From Rhizohabitans arisaemae (lineage in GTDB: Bacteria; Actinomycetota; Actinomycetes; Streptosporangiales; Streptosporangiaceae): a stretch of 64,000 bases of DNA. The translations under genes were made by a program, and so were the position numbers. The stretch's first letter is position 1. The number at the start of each line of letters is the position of its first letter. The notes under the pieces are model-generated. The model saw nothing but the letters and a program-made list of their open reading frames with translations. It was not told the origin of the DNA and searched no databases. Location: contig NZ_BLRH01000009.1 in NCBI RefSeq assembly GCF_025996515.1, positions 62,001-126,000 of the forward strand. The letters run 5' to 3'. Shown here piece after piece: positions 42,225-49,970 of the stretch.

Positions 42225-42241
42225 CGGTCACGCCTCGGAGA

Positions 42242-42799
42242 TCACTCGGAGGACGGCCAGGCCTCGGCGAGCAGTGCCCGGGTCTCCCTGAGCAGTTCGG
42301 GCAGGACCCTGGTCTGGCCGACGACCGGCATGAAGTTGGTGTCGCCGCCCCAGCGGGGGACGACGTGCTGGTGAAGATGGGCGGCGATGCCGGCTCCGGC
42401 GACCATGCCGAGGTTCATCCCGACGTTGAAGCCTTGGGCGCCGGAGACCTTGCGTAGCGCGGTCAGCGCCTGCTGAGTGAAGCTCGCCAGCTCCACGGTC
42501 TCCCGTTCGTCCAGCGCGGCGTAGTCGGCGACATGGCGATACGGGCAAACCATCAGATGCCCGGAGTTGTACGGGTAAAGGTTGAGAACGGCGTAGACGA
42601 CGGAGCCGCGGGCCACGATCAGGCCGTCCTCGTCGCTCATCCCGGGGATCACGCAGAACGGGCAGCCGTCCCCCGCGTCCGACCCGGTCGGCTTGTTCTC
42701 ACCTTTGATGTAGGCCATGCGGTGCGGGGTCCAGAGCCGCCGGAAATTGTCGGGGACCCCCGCGCCTGCCTGCTCCACCCGTGATTCCGGCTCCTCCAT
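42242..42799 (-). CDS. HIT-domain nucleotide phosphorylase/hydrolase
   Basis: 185 aa. The histidine-triad motif is HLHQHVVPRW (HxHxHxx). A zinc-type CPFC sits near the N-terminus (GDGCPFCVIPG), with LNLYPYNSGHLMVCPYRHVA and GFNVGMNLGMVAGAGIAAHL as typical blocks. Such actinobacterial proteins are Ap4A phosphorylase-like. The ATG at 42799 is taken; a longer in-frame start at 42889 overlaps the thrS terminator hairpin region and adds a non-conserved stretch. It follows thrS on the same strand, the normal order thrS-HIT-pgsA except that pgsA is elsewhere here. Confidence 0.92.
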   Translation of the reverse strand: MEEPESRVEQAGAGVPDNFRRLWTPHRMAYIKGENKPTGSDAGDGCPFCVIPGMSDEDGLIVARGSVVYAVLNLYPYNSGHLMVCPYRHVADYAALDERETVELASFTQQALTALRKVSGAQGFNVGMNLGMVAGAGIAAHLHQHVVPRWGGDTNFMPVVGQTRVLPELLRETRALLAEAWPSSE

Positions 42800-42895
42800 A
42801 CAAGGCAGCATAGGGGGCGACCGATGCCCGCCGCCCCACCGGCCTCCGCGCGAGCCGGAGATCACGCCTTCAGGCCGTACCGGACTCAAGGGAAA

Positions 42896-42919
42896 CCGGG
42901 GCCACCGGAGTGGCCCCGG
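42896..42919 (-). terminator. Perfect hairpin between thrS and HIT
   Basis: CCGGGGCCAC pairs with GTGGCCCCGG around a CGGA loop, 7 bp past the thrS stop. It is probably a terminator or attenuator that reduces read-through into HIT. Confidence 0.75.
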
Positions 42920-42925
42920 GAAGGG

Positions 42926-44908
42926 TCAGCTCTGGGAGCCGCCGACGACCTGGAGCCTGCGCTCGACGGCGTCCACGATCTCGGCGATGGCGCTCTCCAC
43001 CGGCACGCCGTTCTTCTGCTCCCCGGAACGGTAGCGGAACGAGACGGCGCCCTGCGCCACATCGTCGTCCCCGGCCAGGAGCATGAACGGGATCTTCGCC
43101 CGCTGCGCGTTGCGGATCTTCTTCTGCATCCGGTCGTCGGCGGTGTCCACGTCCATCCGGATGCCGCGCTCCCGCAGCCGCTTGGCGACGTCCTCCAGGT
43201 ACGGCGCGTGCGTGTCCGCGATCGGGATCCCGACCACCTGCACCGGGGCAAGCCAGGCGGGCAGCGCGCCCGCGTAGTGCTCCAGCAGGATCGCGAAGAA
43301 CCGCTCCACCGAGCCGAAGAGCGCCCGATGGATCATGTACGGCCTGCGGCGGGAACCGTCGGCGGCCTGGTACTCGATGTCGAACCGGACCGGGAGCTGC
43401 AGGTCCACCTGGAGCGTGGAGAGCTGCCAGCGCCGGCCGATGGCGTCCTTGATGTGCACGTCGATCTTGGGGGCGTAGAAGGCGCCCTCGCCCTCGGCCA
43501 CCACGTACGGCAGCCCGGACTGCTCCAGTGCGATCCGCAGGGCCTCGGTCGCCTCGTCCCACTCCGCGGGCTCGCCCACGAACTTCTCCGGCCGGGTGGC
43601 CAGCTCGGCCTCGAACTCGGTGAGCCCGAAGTCGCGCAGCAGGCCGATGACGAAGTTCAGCAGCGAGGAGAGCTCCTCGACCAGCTGCTCCGGCGTGCAG
43701 AAGATGTGCGAGTCGTCCTGGGTGAAACCGCGCGCCCGGGTCATCCCGTGCAGCACGCCCGACTTCTCGAACCGGTAGACGGTGCCGAGCTCGAACATCC
43801 GCAGCGGCAGCTCACGGTAGGACTTGCCCCGCGCCTTGTAGATCATGATGTGGAACGGGCAGTTCATCGGCTTGGGGTAGTACGCCGCGCCCTCCAGCTC
43901 CATCGGAGGGTACATGCCGTCCGCGTACCACCCCAGGTGGCCGGAGGTCTCGAACAGCGTCGACTTGGCGATGTGCGGGGTGACGACGAACTCGTACCCC
44001 GACTCCTCGTGCCGCTTGCGGGAGTACTCCTCCATGATCCGCCGGACCAGGGCCCCCTTGGGGTGCCAGACCGCCAGGCCGCCGCCGATCTCCGGCGGGA
44101 AGCTGAACAGGTCCAGCTCGGCGCCGAGCTTGCGGTGGTCCCGCTTCTCGGCCTCCTCCAGCATGGTCAGGTACTCGTCCTGCCGCTCCCGGGACTCCCA
44201 CGCGGTGCCGTAGATCCGCTGGAGCTGCGGGTTCTTCTCACTCCCCCGCCAGTAGGCGCCGCCGGTGCGCATCAGCTTGAACGCCGGGATGTTCCTGGTG
44301 GTGGGGACGTGCGGCCCGCGGCACAGGTCCTTCCAGCACAGATCCCCGGTCTTGGGGTCCAGGTTGTCGTAGATCGTCAGCTCGCCGGAGCCGACCTCCA
44401 CGCTGGAGCCGTCGTCCGCCGAGGCCCCGCCCTTGAGGCCGATGAGTTCGAGTTTGTACGGCTCCGCGGCGAGCTCCGCGCGTGCCTCGTCGTCGGAGAC
44501 CACCCGCCGGGAGAACCGCTGCCCCTGCTTGACGATCTCCCGCATCCGCTTCTCGATCCGCTTGAGATCGTCGGGGGTGAACGGGGCGTCGGTGTCGAAG
44601 TCGTAGTAGAAGCCGTTCTCCACCGGCGGGCCGATGCCCAGCTTGGCGTGCGGGAACAGCTCCTGCACGGCTTGGGCCATGACGTGCGCGGTGGAGTGGC
44701 GCACGATCCCCCGTCCGTCGGCGCTCGCGATGTCGACGGGTTCGACGACGTCGCCCTCGGCCAGGGCCGCGGCCAGATCCCGCAGCTCCCCGTTGACCCG
44801 GGCGGCGACGGCCTTCGGCGAGTCGATCAGCTCGCCCGCCGTCGTCCCCGCCGCCACCGCACGCTCGGCTCCTTCGAGGGTGACGCGTAGTTCGGCAACG
44901 GCAGACAC
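42926..44908 (-). CDS. thrS: Threonine-tRNA ligase
   Basis: 660 aa, full length. It has a TGS domain (about 1-65), an editing/SAD domain with [20 protein letters not shown], and a class II catalytic core with NCPFHI (zinc Cys), motif 2 [14 protein letters not shown] and motif 3 [22 protein letters not shown]-terminal anticodon-binding domain follows ([20 protein letters not shown]). The GTG start at 44908 has AGGAG 4 nt upstream. No T-box-like leader was recognised upstream, though one cannot be excluded by eye. Confidence 0.98.
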   Translation of the reverse strand: MSAVAELRVTLEGAERAVAAGTTAGELIDSPKAVAARVNGELRDLAAALAEGDVVEPVDIASADGRGIVRHSTAHVMAQAVQELFPHAKLGIGPPVENGFYYDFDTDAPFTPDDLKRIEKRMREIVKQGQRFSRRVVSDDEARAELAAEPYKLELIGLKGGASADDGSSVEVGSGELTIYDNLDPKTGDLCWKDLCRGPHVPTTRNIPAFKLMRTGGAYWRGSEKNPQLQRIYGTAWESRERQDEYLTMLEEAEKRDHRKLGAELDLFSFPPEIGGGLAVWHPKGALVRRIMEEYSRKRHEESGYEFVVTPHIAKSTLFETSGHLGWYADGMYPPMELEGAAYYPKPMNCPFHIMIYKARGKSYRELPLRMFELGTVYRFEKSGVLHGMTRARGFTQDDSHIFCTPEQLVEELSSLLNFVIGLLRDFGLTEFEAELATRPEKFVGEPAEWDEATEALRIALEQSGLPYVVAEGEGAFYAPKIDVHIKDAIGRRWQLSTLQVDLQLPVRFDIEYQAADGSRRRPYMIHRALFGSVERFFAILLEHYAGALPAWLAPVQVVGIPIADTHAPYLEDVAKRLRERGIRMDVDTADDRMQKKIRNAQRAKIPFMLLAGDDDVAQGAVSFRYRSGEQKNGVPVESAIAEIVDAVERRLQVVGGSQS

Positions 44909-45616
44909 GGATACTCCTGAATGGTGTGGATGCGAGGCCGGCGGTCACGCGAACGCCGACAATGAGTCCAGACACCGATGCTACCGGCAAGGTCACCGCT
45001 TCTCGGCCCAATGGCCCCACCCCACCCGCGACGCCCTACCCGCCCGCCTGCGGAGTCCCGGCCGGGCCGCACGGCTTCCAGCCGCTTCCGCGGCAGGCGG
45101 CCAGGTCACGTCCCAAGATGAGGTGGGATTTGCGAAGGCCGGTGTTCAAGACCGTCTCGTGAGATGAGCCGTCCTGCCGGGCCGGGTTCACCCATCCGCG
45201 ACGATCGCCCGCCGTCGGCTCGAATCCCATCGCGGGAAGGGGGCACCGTCGGCGGTTGCGCCCCTGCGACGGGGTCGGACCACCGATCCGGGCCAGGTTA
45301 ACGAGCAGACCGGCTACCGCCGCCGTTCGGTACGGGCCCGTACCCCCACTCGGTACGGGCCCGCGAGGCTCCGTCGATCGGACCGCCGTGTTTTCCGGGC
45401 GTGCCCCTCGTTTCTCCGGGCGTGCCTCTCGTGTCCGCCGGTCACGTGCCGGCGGGAACCCGGACACCACCGGGCCACCCGACCGGTCTGTCGCCAACCC
45501 GATGCCCTGATCGGAGAATCGGTCATGACAGACCGATGTCCCGAGGTCTTTCAGCGGTAGAGAACAGGGCCGCCGGACGATCCGGCGGGGAACCGCGGGA
45601 CCACGTTCGGGTGATT
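44909..45616. other. 708-bp gap: thrS leader, palindrome and short direct repeats
   Basis: No supported gene. A perfect 16-bp palindrome GGTACGGGCCCGTACC lies at 45329-45344, and a second GGTACGGGCCCG starts at 45352. Two ~21-bp direct repeats containing CTCCGGGCGTGCCTCTCG or a close variant are at about 45391-45431. The thrS promoter is presumably in 44920-45010. A tRNA-T-arm-like string at 45216-45232 has no tRNA around it. Confidence 0.5.
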
Positions 45617-45958
45617 TTACGCAGGCAGCTTCTCCAAGCCACCGCCCATAGTGCCGCTCTCCATACACTGCGCTTCCGACCCGCGTCGGTCGCCGGCCCA
45701 CCTGATCTCACCGTACACCCGGTACACGGGGCCGTTGATAATAATGTTCTTGCAGTCAAGGTAGGCGCGGTAGCTGTCCGGACCGTTTCCGTCGCACCAA
45801 CCCCAATACGACTTGACGAAAGGTTGGTAATCGAGGTATCCGCGACATGGCCCGTACCAGGCGGCCGCAGGAGTGGCGGTGACCACAACGGGCCCGACCG
45901 CCAGAACGAATCCAGCCCCGACCATTACGGCCGCGCGGCGCAGTTTCCGAAAACTCAT
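45617..45958 (-). CDS. Small secreted four-Cys protein, family B copy 1
   Basis: 113 aa. The signal peptide MSFRKLRRAAVMVGAGFVLA ... TPAAA is cleaved before WYGPC. The ~80-aa mature protein has four cysteines (GPCRG, GWCDG, LDCKN, AQCME) and the conserved core GWCDGNGPDSYRAYLDC, then IRWAGDRRGS and GGGLEKLPA. No family is recognised. A tandem paralogue lies at 46100-46441, offset 483 bp. A GGGAAAGGGA ribosome site precedes ATG. GC content is lower than average for the window. It has no sequence similarity to the iron-box pair at 7774-8569. Confidence 0.75.
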   Translation of the reverse strand: MSFRKLRRAAVMVGAGFVLAVGPVVVTATPAAAWYGPCRGYLDYQPFVKSYWGWCDGNGPDSYRAYLDCKNIIINGPVYRVYGEIRWAGDRRGSEAQCMESGTMGGGLEKLPA

Positions 45959-46099
45959 GAAATTCCCTTTCCCTTCCTCTCTGTTGTGCGGATGCAGCTA
46001 AGATCACCGAATCATTACCGCACGGTGATCCGCATTCTTGCTGGACGACTCATTTCATGGAAAGTGCGACAAGAACCACCGCACCGAGTCGCGAAGGCT

Positions 46100-46441
46100 C
46101 TACGCAGGAAGCTTCTCCAGGCCACCACCGATGACGGCAGTGCCCACCTGGCACCTCGCCGTCGATCCGCGTCGGTCGCCGGCCCACCTGATCACGCCGA
46201 AATCTCGGTAACTGGACTTGGTGGAAACCCTCAAGCAATCGACGTAGGCGCGGTAGCTGTCCGGACCGTTTCCATCACACCAGCCCCAATAGGCCGTGGG
46301 GATGGGGTGCGCATCGTAGCCTCCGTAGCATGCCCCGTACCAGGCGGCCGCGGGAGTTGCGGTGGCCACGACAGGCCCGACCGCCAGGACGAATCCGGCC
46401 CCGAACATCGCAGCCGCGCGGCACAGCCTTCGAAAATTCAT
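46100..46441 (-). CDS. Small secreted four-Cys protein, family B copy 2
   Basis: 113 aa, paralogue of 45617-45958. The signal peptide MNFRRLCRAAAMFGAGFVLA ... TPAAA is cleaved before WYGAC. It keeps the four mature Cys, GWCDGNGPDSYRAYVDC, IRWAGDRRGS and GGGLEKLPA, while the stretches between are variable (YGGYDAHPIPTAY; LRVSTKSSYRDFGV). GGGAG 4 nt before ATG 46441 sets the start; a longer in-frame ATG at 46507 runs through the direct repeats and is rejected. Two 18-bp direct repeats lie just upstream. Confidence 0.75.
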   Translation of the reverse strand: MNFRRLCRAAAMFGAGFVLAVGPVVATATPAAAWYGACYGGYDAHPIPTAYWGWCDGNGPDSYRAYVDCLRVSTKSSYRDFGVIRWAGDRRGSTARCQVGTAVIGGGLEKLPA

Positions 46442-46451
46442 TAAACTCCCA

Positions 46452-46498
46452 TCTTTTGCATTGCAATCTGCGATCCGAGTTCTTTTGCATTGCAATCT
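46452..46498. repeat. Two identical 18-bp direct repeats upstream of the secreted-protein gene
   Basis: TCTTTTGCATTGCAATCT at 46452-46469 and again at 46481-46498, a period of 29 bp. Each contains the inverted TTGCATTGCAA core. The position 10-60 bp upstream of the start suggests regulator binding sites. The corresponding copy-1 upstream region lacks them. Confidence 0.75.
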
Positions 46499-47223
46499 TT
46501 GGGACAAGTCAAGATCCCTGCCGACTCACCATCCACTTCTTTGTCGGACGACTCATTTCGCGAAATCATAATCGAGCCATCGGCTATGGGAAAGCCTTTC
46601 TCGCGAAAACGAAAACTTGATGATGAGCTTTCCGAACCACATGGCCGAGAGTGTCTTTCTCAAATCAGCCGTAAAATCCAGTGGCTCAGCCACCGGCTCG
46701 GCGCACCGAAAGCTCGGTGCTCGGCCGCCGTACCGGATATTCCAAGATCCGGCACCGGGGCGATCCCTCGGGCTGTGACCAGGGGTGGGCCTCCGCACCC
46801 GCCGCCGCGGATTCCATCGGCCCACCATGACGGCCGACCCCGTCGCCGGCCGCCCACCCATCGTTCCCACGGTTCCGAAATGGGTTCTGCCGTGCCGACG
46901 GCAGCCGGACCTCCCGGGAAGTCCCATCTCAGCGATGACCAGGGACCTCACGGACGGGTCAACCTGGATCCGGCCACGCGCACCGGAACGTACGGGCTCT
47001 GCGAGGCCAGGCGACAGCCCGTACCGAACCGTCCCGAATCCTGCCGTCGCACGTACCGGAGATCTTGGGAACGGGCAGGGCGATGGCCCCGCGGGCCATG
47101 AAGCGGGGCCGGGGATCGGCCGATCCGTGGCGGCCGTACCCGATCTTCCCGGGGGGTCGCCCGGCATACGGCGATCGCGTATGCCGGACGGCCTCCGTGA
47201 TCGGGTCGGGGGCGCCGCGGCGG
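46499..47223. other. 725-bp gap without a supported gene
   Basis: Contains a segment shared with the copy-1 upstream region (GGACGACTCATTTC at 46545 and at 46043), marking the edge of the duplicated unit. The rest (46600-47220) is GC-rich with open frames on both strands. None has a ribosome site, signal or family resemblance. Confidence 0.45.
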
Positions 47224-47430
47224 TCAGTCCTCCGCGGCGGCCGTCAGGGGGATGCCGCGCTCCAGCAACGCCGCGCGGAGCGCGTTCTCCGCGGCGTCGG
47301 CCGCGGCCCTGGCGAAAACGGCGTGGGTGTGCGCGCGGTTCATCTCGCCCAGGCCGATGCAGTCGAACGCGACCTGCGCGTCGTGACTCGCGAGCCGGAG
47401 CTGCCGCGCGGCCTCATCCAAGTCAACCAT
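47224..47430 (-). CDS. Small helical protein, unknown function
   Basis: 68 aa, predominantly helical: LDEAARQLRLASHDAQVAFD, then RAHTHAVFARAAADAAENAL. AAGGA 6 nt before ATG 47430 supports the start (MVDLDEAARQL). It is the last gene of a three-gene group with the 139-aa protein and the GH25-like protein on the same strand, with 60 bp to its upstream neighbour. No family is recognised. Confidence 0.6.
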   Translation of the reverse strand: MVDLDEAARQLRLASHDAQVAFDCIGLGEMNRAHTHAVFARAAADAAENALRAALLERGIPLTAAAED

Positions 47431-47490
47431 GGGCGTTCCTTTCCGGGGGGTTGAACCTCTCTCCCCCAAGGGTTTCCCGGAATGCGCGTC

Positions 47491-47910
47491 TCACACTGCC
47501 AGTCTGAACTGACTCTCGGTCACGGTGATCGGATAGTCGTTCTCGTTGCTGACCCGGAACCGGACCCGGTACCTGGTGTCGAGCTGGTCGAAGGTGTACA
47601 GCGACACCGTCATCGGGCCGCCGTCGCCGATCCGGTCCTCGCGGTGGATCTCCGGGCCTTCCGCGCCGCTCGCGTCGTCGATCCGGATGAAGTGCAGGAC
47701 GACGACGTCGCCCTCCTTCAGGCCCTGGATCCCGGCGCGCGCCCACAGGTGGTAGTCGCGCTTGGTCTTGGGCGTGATCGAGGAGCCGTTGGGGGCGTGC
47801 AGGTTCTCCGGGTCGAGGATCTCCACCCGGTACTCGATCGCCTCGGCGCCTTTACCCGCGACGACCTGGGTCTCCCCCGGCGACATCCCGAGTACGCAGA
47901 TCCGCTTCAC
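47491..47910 (-). CDS. Beta-rich protein, unknown function
   Basis: 139 aa from GTG 47910 with GGAGGAG close upstream. It contains KRICVLGMSPGETQVVAGKG, YRVEILDPENLHAPNGSSIT, GIQGLKEGDVVVLHFIRIDD and YRVRFRVSNENDYPITVTES, an all-beta pattern with no named family. It overlaps the 3' end of the GH25-like gene by 59 bp, implying coupled expression. There is no signal peptide. Confidence 0.6.
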   Translation of the reverse strand: MKRICVLGMSPGETQVVAGKGAEAIEYRVEILDPENLHAPNGSSITPKTKRDYHLWARAGIQGLKEGDVVVLHFIRIDDASGAEGPEIHREDRIGDGGPMTVSLYTFDQLDTRYRVRFRVSNENDYPITVTESQFRLAV

Positions 47911-48499
47911 AGTCTCCTCCTTGATAGCCGAACTCGGCCAGTGCCCGTCTGGTCCCCGCGTACACGTTGCGGTTGACCGGGACGGACGTGTATTGGTGGA
48001 CGGCCCACTCCCGCCAGGGTGCGGGAACCTCGGGACGTCCGGGCGGTCCGAGGTGGGCCGCGATCCACAGCGGATACCCCTCAAGCCCGGCGCAGTTTCC
48101 GCCGTGGGCGAGCCAGGAGTGGGTGTAGACGAAGGGCGGAACCCGCAGTTCGGTACGGATCCGGGCGCACCACCGCCGGGCGAACTCGGCGACCTCGTGG
48201 GGTGGGCGCCCGTCGAGGACGGTGAGGTCGAGCGCCAGCAGGTCGCCGCGTTCCGGGCGCACCGTCCGGAGGAAGTTCGCCACGTCGCCGTCGGCGTCCC
48301 CGCCGGGTCTGGCCACGTGGTAGGCGCCGCGCACCAGGCCACGCTCGGCCGCGAGCCGCCAGTGCCGCACGAAGCGGGGATCTGTACGCTTTGCCCCTTC
48401 TGTCGCCTTCACGAAGACGAAGTCGACCCGCTCACCGGCTCGCCGGACGGCCCATTCGTCCGTCTCCTCGCGAGCCGAAACGTCGATGCCATGCAGCAT
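47852..48499 (-). CDS. GH25-like lysozyme-fold protein with altered catalytic motif
   Basis: 215 aa. GH25 landmarks are MLHGIDVSARE (Asp6 in GIDVS), FVFVKATEGAKRTDPRF, GAYHVARPGGDADGDVANF and a C-terminal AVHQYTSVPVNRNVYAGT. The catalytic DxE on the central strand (usually LDxE) reads LALDLTVLDG: Asp91 is kept but the Glu is Thr93, which would be expected to abolish hydrolysis. No signal peptide is seen with the ATG at 48499. A GTG at 48553 adds 18 basic residues without a ribosome site. The stop lies 59 bp inside the next gene. Confidence 0.72.
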   Translation of the reverse strand: MLHGIDVSAREETDEWAVRRAGERVDFVFVKATEGAKRTDPRFVRHWRLAAERGLVRGAYHVARPGGDADGDVANFLRTVRPERGDLLALDLTVLDGRPPHEVAEFARRWCARIRTELRVPPFVYTHSWLAHGGNCAGLEGYPLWIAAHLGPPGRPEVPAPWREWAVHQYTSVPVNRNVYAGTRRALAEFGYQGGDCEADLRTRDVAGGDPGRRG

Positions 48500-48768
48500 G
48501 GGGTGTGCGAAGTCTCTTCTCGGGGGTGGAAACCGGCGGCTTATGATCCGCACTAAACCCAGATTCTACGCACAGAACCCCTTGTTCCATTGGGCTCCCG
48601 GTCTATCCGGCCCGCCGTCGGCGCGGCCGGCGCGCCCCGCGAAGATCGTGTACGGCGACCTCGACCACGCGGGACTCCGGCTGGTCACCTGCGGCGCCTT
48701 TCACCGCGCCACCGGTCACCGCCGGAGCAACGTGATCGTCTACGCGGGGCTCGCCCGACCGCCGGCCG

Positions 48769-49959
48769 TCAGAACTCGTCGGCGGAGAACGGGGCGAGCT
48801 CGGTGCGCAGGGCCGCGTCCAGCCGTACCGCCGCGCCGGGGGTGTACTCGGTCGCGAGGCCGGCCCGTACCAGCCTGGCCACACCGGCGTCCCCCAGGTA
48901 GACCGAGGCCAGGTCGCGGACGTGCAGGGCGAGGTCGGCCTCCTCCTCCGACCGGCGGCACGTCACGCCTCCCTCGGTGACGGTCAGGCGCCATCGGCCG
49001 TGGTTGGCGGGGATCCGGTCGTCGGCGACGTCCAGGACCAGGTCGACCGGCTCGGCCCAGCCACGTCCCGCAAGCGCCGCCGGCAGGTCCACCAGGCGGA
49101 GCCAGAGCGCGGCCCAGCGGCGGGTCACCGTGACCCGGTCGACGTCGGCGACGAGGGTGGGCAGCAGGTCGTCCACCGGCCGGGCGAGGCTGCGTACCTT
49201 GCCGGTGAGGTCGATGGAGCACAGGTACCGCCAGAGCGCCGCCTCCGTCGCCGTGTCGTCCGCCTCCAGCTCGACCAGGTGGACCTCGGTGTCGTCGTCG
49301 ACCCGCTTCGTGCGGTAGACCGCGTACCCGGAGTCCCCGATCACCACCACCCGCGGCTCCGAGAGGTCCTCGTCCTCCTCGTCCTGCTTCGTCAGGACAA
49401 CGTGCTCCCACCACCCCTCGTCCCGGCCGAACTGCCCCGGCCTGCGGGCGCACGCCCGCTGATAGATCGGCGCGAGCACTTTGGGCGCCTCGGTCGTCGG
49501 GACCAGCCGCGGCCGCCGGGGATCGGGCTCGATCCGCAGGTCGATCGGCCGATCGGAGGAGACCTCCAGGTGCAGCGCGTGGTTGGCCGGGCCGAACCCG
49601 TACCGTCCGTAGATCAACCCCTCGGAGACGTACAGCGCCGCGAGCGGGGCTCGGGTGTCCGTCCAGAGCCTGCCGAGCATGGCGGTGAGCACCCCGGTCC
49701 GCCGATGGGTGGGCATGACCGCGACCCAGGTGACCCCGGCGCACGGCAGGGAGCCGCCGGGAACCGAGATCTCCATCGGGATGGCGACCGCCAGCCCCAC
49801 CAGCACGCCCTCGTCGTAGGCGCCGATCCGATGCGACCGCCGGAGCAGCCACTCGAACCGCTCCCGCGCCTCCTCCTCGCTCCGCTCGTGGAACGCCAGG
49901 TCGCTCAGATCGAGGGCTTCGGGGATGCCGGACTCGGAAACTTCTCGTACGGTGAACAC
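48769..49959 (-). CDS. Eis-like GNAT family N-acetyltransferase
   Basis: 396 aa, the full tripartite Eis length. The acetyl-CoA loop is VTWVAVMPTHRRTGVLTAML (about residues 75-95), followed by LAALYVSEGLIYGRYGFGPA. A second GNAT-like part and a SCP2-like C-terminus (VTVTRRWAALWLRLVDLPAA; LAPFSADEF) follow. The ending F carboxylate is conserved. It starts at GTG 49959, 11 bp after the stop of the HTH-NB-ARC-TPR regulator, so the two are probably cotranscribed. It is a paralogue of 2750-3907. Confidence 0.82.
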   Translation of the reverse strand: MFTVREVSESGIPEALDLSDLAFHERSEEEARERFEWLLRRSHRIGAYDEGVLVGLAVAIPMEISVPGGSLPCAGVTWVAVMPTHRRTGVLTAMLGRLWTDTRAPLAALYVSEGLIYGRYGFGPANHALHLEVSSDRPIDLRIEPDPRRPRLVPTTEAPKVLAPIYQRACARRPGQFGRDEGWWEHVVLTKQDEEDEDLSEPRVVVIGDSGYAVYRTKRVDDDTEVHLVELEADDTATEAALWRYLCSIDLTGKVRSLARPVDDLLPTLVADVDRVTVTRRWAALWLRLVDLPAALAGRGWAEPVDLVLDVADDRIPANHGRWRLTVTEGGVTCRRSEEEADLALHVRDLASVYLGDAGVARLVRAGLATEYTPGAAVRLDAALRTELAPFSADEF

Positions 49960-49970
49960 AAGGTCCGACG

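Noticed and set aside
15460-42241. Prophage or integrative element as cause of the synteny break
   Set aside because: No integrase, att-like direct repeats, tRNA border, portal, terminase or conjugation genes were found.
45216-45232. tRNA gene suggested by a GGCTCGAATCCC-like T-arm string
   Set aside because: The T-stem does not pair, and no acceptor, D or anticodon arms can be built around it.
46553-47167. 204-aa minus-strand open frame
   Set aside because: It has low-complexity Arg/Gly/Pro composition, no ribosome site and no family resemblance, and it overlaps the repeat-bearing leader of the secreted-protein gene.
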